Assembly (NCBI GenBank): GCA_900169235.1
Contig: FWCC01000261.1
Location: forward strand, 1-27,645
Reading direction: 5' to 3'
DNA from: Zarea fungicola
Taxonomy: Eukaryota > Ascomycota > Sordariomycetes > Hypocreales > Cordycipitaceae
DNA: 27,645 bases
Shown here: positions 19,189 to 27,645 of the stretch, piece after piece
Layout: each line of letters opens with the position of its first letter
How positions within the stretch are numbered: the stretch's first letter is position 1
Translations under genes and position numbers: made by a program
Notes under the pieces: generated by a model
The model's input: only the letters and a program-made list of their open reading frames with translations
The model's database searches: none
What the model was told of the DNA's origin: nothing

Positions 19189-20479
19189 GAATGTCTCCGT
19201 AGTCATAGCCAACGTGCAAAGTACCTATGGACTCTCCAACAGGTAGAGGGAACGCCGACAATGTGATGCCGACCACGCTATTCGGCAGGTACACCCACCA
19301 GGGGAACCATCGTCTGCCCGCTAGGTACGAGCCTTAATATTGCCTTGAGGAACGCTAGGAATAGCACTATTAATTAACTCGATGGACTCGACGTCAATTG
19401 GCAGTGGCTTCAATGGCGTTTACTCGCTGACCGGCGGGCGGATCGGCAGGCCAACGCTGAGAATACTTTTCCATGTGGAAGTACACACAACTTCGTAGTG
19501 GGTGCCCACCTCCGTCCATGACCAGATGCCAACCAACAGGGAAAGGTGTCAGACCTTAAGGGGTCCTCTAGTTATGACTTGCTAGGGGTCAGGTCTACCG
19601 GGGTTATCACTAGGAATGGCGATACACTGCTCTTAAATATGAAGATACCTACTGGGGGAGGCTGTTTTCTGACATGGCTTAGGAATACTTTTGGCGCTCA
19701 TGGGTTTTTTTAGCGTACTGAAATACTATAGTGTAGCTAACACCTTATGAGTGTAGCCTGTATCTTTTCTGCACGGTTTTGAACTCTGAAATAAGTTTGT
19801 GCCCTTTGACATGTTGTAAGGCATTTTGATATATTTTAAAGCAACTTAAAATCTTTCTCTACCTTTCAACAGGTCATGCCTTCAACCTGCTTTTAACGGG
19901 CTAGCCAGCCGTTGACCTTCTTCAAACACTCCACACCTCCATCAAACGCACCTCCATCAAGCCCTCCATCAAGCCCTTCATCTAGCTACCTGTAGTATTA
20001 GAATACTATCAAGAGGGCTCAGCGGATGAGTAATCGGCTGGCTGGCTGGCTGGGTATTAGGTAGGCTCCGCCTAAGCCGACCCTTTCATGAGTCGATAAT
20101 CACACCCCGCACAACCTCAATACATCATAAACTCGCCTAAATTCCAGGAATCTAGCATAATCGAGGAAGAAATTCAGTGTGCTTGTGGCGGAGGGGCGGC
20201 TTAGACCGGCTGTCGGCTCACATGTCTGTTGGCCCAACCAAATGAATGTCAAAGTTGCCACACTACGTTGCCTGATTTATCCATTGGTATTGAATATCAA
20301 TGATGAGCGCTTGCAGGTTTACCAGAATTTGAAACGTTGGTAAGAGAATCCTGGCTGTTGGTGGGAAGGATAAACGGTAAAGGCCGCGGAAAGAAAACGA
20401 AGCTCTCGAAGACCTGTGCGAACCATTGGCGGGAGAGACCGGAAGGCGTGGATTTGAAGGATTATGCCTCCGTTGAGCT

Positions 20480-21450
20480 CGGTGTAACGATGTTGTCTGT
20501 CGGTGCAACTGCCAAACGATTGGGCCGTCACCGACGAAGACCGTGTAGCCAGCTGTGGAATAATCAGGCAGCCAAGTTGTAACCAAAATGGGCGTCTATA
20601 TAGACACGAATTGGAAATCGGACGGACCATAATAGCCGCCGAATTAAAGGTCCTAATGCAATGTGTGATGCAGGTAGCGGTATATCTAATAATTACTCCG
20701 AGGATGGTAGCTATGAGGGTCTATGTTAGCCTCGCTGAGCTTTTTGCAGTGTGAATGGGAGGTCTGGCCGCGTGCTACGTTATATAAAGTTCAATCTTCT
20801 GGTCTGACGGAGCCAGCTGTGAGCGCCACGGATTGGTTCTTTATTACACCGGTTCGCTGGAATTGTACGTTTTCGTTGGCCAAGGCATGTTAGCTAAGTT
20901 AACTACGTTGTGACTAGATCATTGTGTTATAAGCTTGGATGGGTATTTGGTTCCGGGGTAATATCTCTGTTGTGTTTGGTGATTTATGATGGGTTTGGAT
21001 GCCGAAGAAGCTGGCCTGCTAATTTCGTGAAGCTTGAATATAGGGTTGAGAGATTGGCCGCAAGCTGTTGGGCCTCAGCCGGTGCAGGTGCGGCTGCCAG
21101 TAAATCATCCACAAATGTGATGAGGAGCGCGCCGCCCTTGTGGCTGTAGAGGCACTGTTCGGCATCGATGGGGTATAAAGCCAGCCTTGGAAAGGAATGC
21201 ACGGCACAAATCCGACCATTATACTGGTGCTGCGTGTATGCCGTTTAGAGCACGGCTTAAGGGGCGCATGCGGTCGGCGTAGTATCTAGGCCTCGTGGTT
21301 GGACAACCTAGACCTTAGTTTTGGCTGGCGCGTTGAGAAACGCGGCTACAGCGTCATATTGGCAGAGTTCATAGTCTAGGATTGCGACGAATGTAAGGAA
21401 GAGACGGATAGGGAAGCTGATGTCACTGTGGCATATAAATCTTGAATCTC
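20480..21450 (-). pseudogene. Ty1/copia-type reverse transcriptase and RNase H relic
   Basis: Read on the minus strand, the fragments follow copia RT order. CQYDAVAAFLNAP (about 21330-21365) corresponds to the usual DVxTAFLxG, ALNGIHAAPV (about 21222-21255) to ALYGLxQAPR, and LLITFVDDLLAA (about 21098-21130) to the YVDDLL catalytic motif. Downstream, STAGYTVFVGDGPIVW (about 20510-20560) corresponds to the RNase H STSGYxFxLGxGPIxW motif. Stops (for example after NAPAKTKV and AAPV) and at least two frameshifts separate the pieces, so no functional polyprotein is encoded. The 123-codon minus-strand frame at 21606-21977 may be an upstream linker part of the same polyprotein. Ends and LTRs were not found. 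Confidence 0.8.
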
Positions 21451-22609
21451 GTCAAATTATTCCTCGTTACCACGGACGACCCAGCGAGCCTTGGGCTGCG
21501 AGGGCTGTCCTCTGTCATTGTTTATAGCCAGCGGCCTTGCAAGACCTGTCGAACTAGAGGGCCGTGGACCAAGTCCCAGGCTATCATTCCCATAAAGGTT
21601 TGGTGTTACAATTCTATGGCTGGCGAGCATATGGCGTGATAATCGTCACAGCGCGGCGCTTCGTGCCAGCTAATAGGAGTGGACGCGGCACCTGGAGTAG
21701 CAGCCAGCGCTGTGGAAGAGTGGATTTGCTTCGCTGGTTCTGTCACATCCGGCGCGATGTTGCCACGATGCAGGTACTGGTACTTTGGTCGGGTAACCTG
21801 CCGTCGTTGACGGTCGGAAGGGTCATTCGCTGCGAAAATTAGCTGGGGAGCAGTTGGTAGAGTGGTCGCAGGAGATGATGCTGCACCTGGTAGTGGAGGT
21901 CCCGAAGAATAGACTGCACACACGTGAACACCCACCACAGTGACCACCACCGTGACCACACAAGAAAATGCTAGCAAACACTAACAAAAAAAAAACTTAA
22001 AAACTTAATATCTTTATAACTAAAGAATATAAAATTATAAAAGAATATATATAAAATTCTTTAGATAATAGAGTATATAAAGTATAATTTATATAGGTTT
22101 TAATTAAGTAATTAATAAAAAGAACTTAAAAAGTCTATTTCTTAAGTATTAATTCTATTATAGAATAGCCTTAGGGATGAATCTAGTAAAGGTCTAAAAG
22201 TTATTAATATTCTAGCTAAAGAGAAAGGAGTAAAGTAAAGGTATTCTATAGTATAAGCCGCTTATAAGGTGGCTATCACGTGGTTGTTCACTTTATGTGT
22301 ACGTACCTAGCCTAGGGGGGGGGGCGTTCTAGTGACTAATACGATCCAGGTTAAAGCCTGAATCTATAATAAAATTTTAGATTTTAATTTTAATTAAATT
22401 AATATAAAATATTAAAATATAGGCTTTTTAAAATAGATTTTTATTAATACTAATATAATAATAAGATATTTTTTTATATTTTTAACTATAAAGGCTTTAA
22501 AGTTATTTAAACTTTAAAAAGCTAAAATTAATTCTTTTTAAATTCTTTTAAAATATATTATTTTAAAACTAAAATAGTTAAAATTATAATAAAATTATTA
22601 ATATATGTT

Positions 22610-23767
22610 AACGTGGTTAATAAGCGTGCGGCCTAAATAAGTGTATGGCCTACTTGACCTTGTTTTTACCATCCTAGGTATTTAGATCTATAATACTTAA
22701 CTAACCCTAATAGAATACTTATTAAAAGAGGCAAGGATTATTCTTACCCTTATAGCTCTCTAAAAAGACCTAAAACTAAGCTATAAAGAAGTTACTAAGC
22801 TCTATAGTATACTATATATAATTATATATATATAATAAGATAACTAAATTTTATAATATAATTATATACTAGAATTATAAAAGCTTACTAATTTAAAGGA
22901 GAAGGTAATAATAAAATATATTCTTTAGCTAGATTTATAAGAGCTACCCCCCTAATATATAAATATAGAAGATATAGTGAACTAATTACTTATAAAATAT
23001 AATAATAGATATATTAGTATATACTAGGCAAAAAACCTTATATAGTACTAACTAAAGCTTATTATATATTTTAAATAGAGATATAATTATTAAAGAGCTA
23101 AATATAAAGATCTAGTTATTATTTATAGTTAATTTAAGCTTTTATAAAATATAATTATAAAATATAATATCTTAAAGTCTAATATTTATAATTTTAATAA
23201 GACTAGGTTTATAATAAGTCTTATTTTTATAAAAATAGTTATTATAAGCTTTAATTAAACTAAAAAAGTAAAAGTAGTATCCCTTTGGCAGTCATAAAGG
23301 AGCAAGCACGTCACCGCAGCCAATCAGGAGCTATCACGACAAAGTGGTACAATAAGCTACATAGTAGACGATATAAAAGACATAATTAATGCACTTTTAT
23401 AAATCAGAATAAATTTATATTAACCCAACTAAGTTAGTTTTCTCTTAAATATATAAGGTTAGTATATAATCTTTTTTAGATATAATCTTTTACTATTAAT
23501 TGCTTTATTTTATAATAATGGTAGATAAGCTCTTCCTTCTCTTCTAAGTACTGTAATGTATTTATAAAGGCCATGTGGGTCTAGAGGCCCACTTGCTCCT
23601 TTATGACTGCCAAAGGGATAGCCTAGTAATAGAAAATAGGTTATTATAATATAAAGATTAATTCTTAAGGCTAGATAGTACTATTATATATTATAATAAA
23701 AGGCTAAAATCTCTTTATAATTTAGTTTAAAGATATATAACTACCTATAAATTAATATATTAATATA
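22610..23767 (+). mobile_element. Old, heavily mutated Fot1/Pogo relic, split by a TIR element
   Basis: A left end resembling the Fot1 termini of the neighbours starts near 22610 (AACGTGGTTAATAAGCG, then GGCC-rich pieces). From about 22727 one frame shows a degraded HTH_psq-like start (IALxKDLKLSYKEVTKLY) and then PPxYINIEDIVN and IYNFNKTRFI, the latter from IYNFDETxFM with D and E of the DDE domain replaced by N and K. The frame resumes after the 339-bp insertion at 23280-23618 with PSNRKxV. It is older than the two full copies to its right because it has many more changes. Confidence 0.7.
23280..23618. mobile_element. 339-bp MITE-like element with perfect 27-bp TIRs and TA target duplication
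   Basis: The left end begins TCCCTTTGGCAGTCATAAAG and continues GAGCAAG; the right end is its exact reverse complement over 27 bp. A TA flanks each side, as in Tc1/mariner-Pogo insertions. It carries no open frame, so it needs a transposase in trans. Its TIRs do not match the Fot1 copies nearby. It interrupts the transposase frame of the older relic and its ends are GC-containing and unmutated, so it inserted after most RIP of its host. Confidence 0.85.
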
Positions 23768-25628
23768 ACGTAGTTCACAGGTAAGCGGGCCACATGGGTT
23801 AGTGGGCTAGTTCGCGTTTTTTTTTAATTAAACACATATAAACCTTAATAATTTAACAACGGAAAATGGTTTCTACGTTAAATAAAGCAAATATTATCTT
23901 AGCCATCTAAGCATTAGAGAAAGACCCCAAATTAAGCGTCCAAGCCGCAGCGCAAACCTATAACATGTCCCAAACAACACTTAAGCGTCGGCAACAGAAT
24001 ATACCAAGCCAGGCCAATACAACTTTAAAAGTTCAAAGATTGACTATTAACAAAGAAAAATTACTTATTTAATATATTATCAACCTAGATTCCCAATCTC
24101 AGCTGCCGCGCCTACATAACGTAGAAGTTATAGCGAATTAGTTGCTAGAGCTATAACACAACATTCTAGTTAGAAGGAACTAGGTTATAAGCTTTATTAG
24201 ACGACATCTAGAGGTCATTACGCATTTATTGCATTAGATTGACTATTAAAGAGCCTAATATAAAGATCTAAATATTTTTAAAGGCTAGTTTTAGCTTATA
24301 GAGAATATAATTATAAAATATAGTATATAGGACATAGATATATATAACTTTAATAAGACTAGCTTTATAATAGGCTTAATAATATTAAAAATAGTCATTA
24401 TAGGCTTAGAAAGACATTAAAAAGGTTAAAAAATATAACCTAAAAATCAAATATAGATAATAGTTATATAGTATATTAGTATAGTTAGTGCTATTCTCCC
24501 GCTTTTTATTATTATTATAGCTAAAACCCACCTCTCTTCCTAGTATAAAAATAGCCTATTACCATATATATAGGCTATTTCTATATTAGAAAATAAATAA
24601 ATAATAAATAAAAAAGGCCTTAACTAACTAAAATACTTTAATTAGTATTTAAAAATAAAAAATACTAGTACTTATTACCTCCTAATCCTTAATAGTTATA
24701 AGAGTTACTAGTTAGTAGAATTTAAGTTATATTATAAGGCAAATAATATAATTATATTATATATGCTGGCTTATTTATTATATATGCTTTAGCCACTTAA
24801 TATTGCCTACTTTTAGCTGCTAAAATAGGTATATAGTTAAGTAATTAATAATCTAATAAGAGCCTAGGTAACCTTAATTACTAAGGAGGAATTTCTACTT
24901 ATATTTTATAGTATATATAAAGCTACTATAATAGAAAAAAATATCCTTATAGGTTTCTATAGTGCTGGCATTTGGCCTTTTAATCTAGAATATATCATTT
25001 TATAATTAGATATAGTATTATAGACGCCTTTGCCTCCTAGGACCTTAGGTAGGCTTAAACTTCCTTAGCTTCTATAAACGCCTAATAACCTAATAAAGGC
25101 TTTATTATATATAGAATATATTAAGAAGAGGATAAGAAACTATTAAAATAGCTTACTAGTAGAAATTATTAAGAGTTTAATATAAATATTAAAGTATATA
25201 ATAAAAGCTCTATAATAGATGGTCCTTATATAAGACCAACTTAGGGAGCTAGAGGCAGTAAATAAATGGCTTTCTTAGCACTAATATATTAAAAAAAAAC
25301 ATTTATAAAGTAGAGGATCTCTTACTTTAAAGGCTAGTAAAAATTTAGCTACTTAATCTTAGGTTAAGGTTAAGAAAAAGCGCGCTAAAGCTAAAAGTTC
25401 TAGTTAGCTAAAATATAATAAATTACACTACTAGTGATATAGTAATTATAGCGAAATTAGCCATAATTCTAGAATATATAAAGAGATAATAAAAATTACT
25501 TCTTTAGAGGATTCTAAGTAGCTTTTATTATTTAGATTTTATTGTATTTTATAGTGGTTGGCTATATACCGTGGTGTCATGGTAGGTAGCCTACTAACCT
25601 ATATGGCCCACTTACCTATAAACTACGT
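23768..25628 (+). mobile_element. Fot1/Pogo-family DNA transposon copy A, 1861 bp, RIP-degraded
   Basis: TIRs of about 44 bp: left starts ACGTAGTTCACAGGTAAGCG, right is its inverted, C-to-T altered version ending CTACGT, with TA on both sides. The transposase starts at ATG 23866 and runs on the plus strand to about 25519. Recognisable parts: an HTH_psq-like region (ALEKDPKLSVQAAAQTYNMS), a CENPB-type DNA-binding region (INLDSQSQLPRL), the first DDE acid context DIYNFNKTSFIIG (D and E changed to N and K), and a C-terminal GHNSRTC-type knuckle read as SHNSRIC. More than ten in-frame stops make it inactive. The length and TIR size match Fot1-type elements. Confidence 0.88.
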
Positions 25629-25661
25629 TAAATATAAAGATCCTACTATTATTTATAGTTA
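25629..25661. other. 33-bp spacer between the two Fot1 copies
   Basis: This 33-bp segment, bounded by TA at both ends, matches 29 of 33 bases of 23099-23131 inside the old relic. It therefore looks like a piece of another old relic into which copies A and B inserted on either side. Confidence 0.6.
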
Positions 25662-27522
25662 ACGTAGTTCACATATAAGCAGGCCACATAGGCAAGTAGG
25701 CCACCTCTTATAACCTTAGGGTATATAGCTAACTATAATAAAATAAAATAAAATAGAATTAATAAAATCTAATTAAAATCCTCTAAAGAAGTGATTTCTA
25801 CTTTATTATTATATATTCTAGAATTATAGCTAATTTTACTATAATTACTATATTACTAGTAGCATAATTTATTATATTTTAGCTAACTAGAACCCTTAGT
25901 TTTAGTGCATTTTTTCCTAACCTTAACCTATAATTAAGTAGCTAAATTTTTTCTATTTTTTAAAGTAAGAGATTTTCTAGTCTATAAACACTTTTTTTTA
26001 ATATATTAATACTAAGAAAGTCATTTATTTACTGCCTCTAGGTACTTAACTTAGTCTTATAAAAGGACCATCTATTATAGAGCTTTTATTATATACTTTA
26101 ATATTTATATTAAACTCTTAATAATTTCTACTAGTGAGCTGCTCTAATGGCTTCTTATCCTCTTCTTAATATATTCTATATAAGATAAAGCCTCTATTAG
26201 GTTATTAGGCATTTATAGAAGCCAGGGAAGGGCTAGTTTATTAGAGGTCCCTAGAGGCAAAGGCATCTATAAAATTATATCTAATTATAAAATAATATAA
26301 CTTAGATTAAAAGGCTAAAGTCTAGCACTATAGAAACCTATAAAGGCATTTTTTTTTATTATAGTAGTATTATATATATTATAAAATATAGGTAGAAATT
26401 CCTCCTTAGTAATATATATTATATAGGCTTATATTAGATTACTAATAGCTTAACTATATGCCTATTTTAATAGCTAAAAATAAGCAATATCTAATAGCTA
26501 AAGCATATATAATAAATAAGTAGGCATATATAATATAATAATAGAGTTTGCCTTATAATATAACTTAAATTCTATTAACTAGTGGCTTTTATATCTATTA
26601 AGGATTAAGAGGCAATAGTGGCTAGAATTTCATAGTTTTATATTATTATTAAAATGTTTTAGCTAATCTAAGCCCTTTTTATTTATTATCTAACTATTTT
26701 CTAATATAAAAATAGCCTAGGTATAAGGTAATAGGCTATTTTTATACTAAGATGAGAGGTGGGTTTTAGCGGTAATAATAATATATGGCAGGATAATACC
26801 ACTAGTTGCACTAATACACTAGATAACTATTGTCTATGTCTAATTTCTTAGTTATATTTTTTAACCTTTTTAACGCTTTTCTAATCCTATAACCACTATT
26901 TCTAAGCTTATTATGCCTATTATAAAGCTAGTCTTATTAAAGTTATAGATATTTATATCTTATATATTATATTTTATAATTATGTTCTCTATAAGCTAGA
27001 ACTAGCCTTTAAATATCTTTAGATCTTCACATTAGGCTCTTTAATAGTCAATTTAACGTGATAAACACGTAATAACTTCTAGGTGTCATCTAATGAAGCT
27101 CATAACCTAGTTCCTTCTAACTAGAATGCTATGTCACAGCTCTAATAAGCGATTCGCCATAACTTCCACGTTATATAGGCGAGGCGGCTAGGAACGAGAA
27201 TCTAGATCAAGGATATATTAAATAACTAGATCCTTCTCTTCTTTTTTTAATTTCCGACCATTTGGGCTTATATCGGCTTAGCTTGGTATATTTCGTTGAT
27301 GACGCTTAAGTGTTATTTAGGGCACATTATAGATTTAAGTAGCGCCTTAAATGCTTAATTTTAGGTCTTTCTTTAAAGCTTTAATAGCTAAGAGAACATT
27401 TACTTTATTTAATGTAGAACCTATTTTCTATTATTGAGTTATTAAGGTTAGAAGGTGTTCAATTAAAAAAAAACGTGAAGTGGCCCACTCGCCCGTGTGG
27501 CCCGCTCGTATGTGAACTACAT
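25662..27522 (-). mobile_element. Fot1/Pogo-family DNA transposon copy B, 1861 bp, inverted relative to copy A
   Basis: It has the same length as copy A, the same TIRs (ACGTAGTTCACATATAAGCA at the left; inverted GTGAACTACAT at the right) and TA on both sides. The transposase lies on the minus strand from about 27424 down to about 25771. Its start codon is ATA where copy A has ATG, again a G-to-A change. Stops are at partly different places from copy A, showing that the two were mutated independently. The two copies are tail to tail, giving a 3.7-kb imperfect inverted repeat. Confidence 0.88.
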
Positions 27523-27645
27523 TATACCTATATATTCTTCTTATATACTCTAGCCTCTAGATATTAGTTATTTTAGTTTACTTAAAATAGCCTATAGGTG
27601 GTAAATTAAGTATCTTATAATAGCTAGTGTGTTGGGGCGAACAAA
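27523..27645. other. AT-rich right edge of the window
   Basis: This is AT-rich sequence right of Fot1 copy B that turns GC-richer in the last 20 bases (GTGTTGGGGCGAAC), possibly the border of the mutated block. Nothing else is identifiable. Confidence 0.4.

Larger units (their letters stand above)
18812..20260. other. Gene-free stretch downstream of the SNF2 gene
   Basis: No supportable gene. It contains an imperfect direct repeat (18876 and 18980), palindrome copies at 19130 and 19167, three CCTCCATCAA-like tandem units (19937-19973) and a (GGCT)n run (20036-20054). Part of it may belong to the 3' end of the decayed copia element to the right, but I cannot identify an LTR. Confidence 0.4.
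21985..27645. other. AT-rich, RIP-type transposon block
   Basis: Base composition drops sharply from about 21985 to the window end, with TA-rich sequence, almost no long open frames and transposase frames full of TAG/TAA stops. Motif changes such as D to N and E to K fit C-to-T mutation on either strand, the expected outcome of repeat-induced point mutation in ascomycetes. The block consists largely of nested Fot1/Pogo copies. Confidence 0.8.

Noticed and set aside
19058..19246. 62-codon plus-strand frame with a signal-peptide-like start (MKTFTFYFLTSCILCC)
   Set aside because: Its second half is made of two palindrome copies, and it has no introns, family or context; the hydrophobic start is probably chance.

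Overview
The window looks like nuclear DNA of a filamentous ascomycete (Pezizomycotina). The reasons are short GT-AG introns of 50-60 nt with CTAAC-type branch sites, tRNA-Leu genes with an anticodon-loop intron, Fot1/Pogo transposons reduced to AT-rich, stop-filled relics in the way repeat-induced point mutation (RIP) does, and a decayed Ty1/copia polyprotein. I have no database access, so family names rest on motifs read by eye.

Layout. 1-5.6 kb is gene-poor and contains tRNA-Leu(CAG) copy 1 (2087-2241). 5.67-8.53 kb (+) is a large reading frame interrupted by two TAG codons; its motifs resemble an archaeo-eukaryotic primase followed by a Cys cluster. 9.07-11.02 kb (-) is a three-exon fungal HNH_2 nuclease gene, convergent with the primase-like gene. 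11804-11961 is tRNA-Leu(CAG) copy 2. 13.05-18.81 kb (+) is a five-coding-exon SNF2-family ATPase gene. 18.8-20.2 kb is gene-free. 20.5-21.45 kb (-) is a broken copia reverse transcriptase/RNase H. 22-27.6 kb is an AT-rich transposon graveyard: an old Fot1/Pogo relic split by a 339-bp TIR element, then two 1861-bp Fot1/Pogo copies tail to tail.

Two observations stand out. First, both tRNA-Leu genes carry a 54-57 nt insertion in the D-loop that begins GTAAGT, contains CTAATT and ends AAG. Removing it restores a textbook class II D-arm, and the two gene copies differ from each other only inside this insertion and inside the anticodon-loop intron. Second, a short palindrome (core TGGCTAATGCACATTAGCCA) occurs about 18 times between 5 and 21 kb. 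It lies inside all four coding introns of the SNF2 gene and in a predicted 5'UTR intron, and it is absent from the introns of the two neighbouring genes.

The primase-like, HNH and SNF2 proteins are all DNA-transaction enzymes and may be the core of an undescribed mobile or replicative island. All three show damage compatible with C-to-T change: CAG to TAG stops, a DEAH box reading DKAH, and in the SNF2 gene also a frame break. The island is therefore probably decaying here, and an intact homologous locus elsewhere would be the thing to look for.
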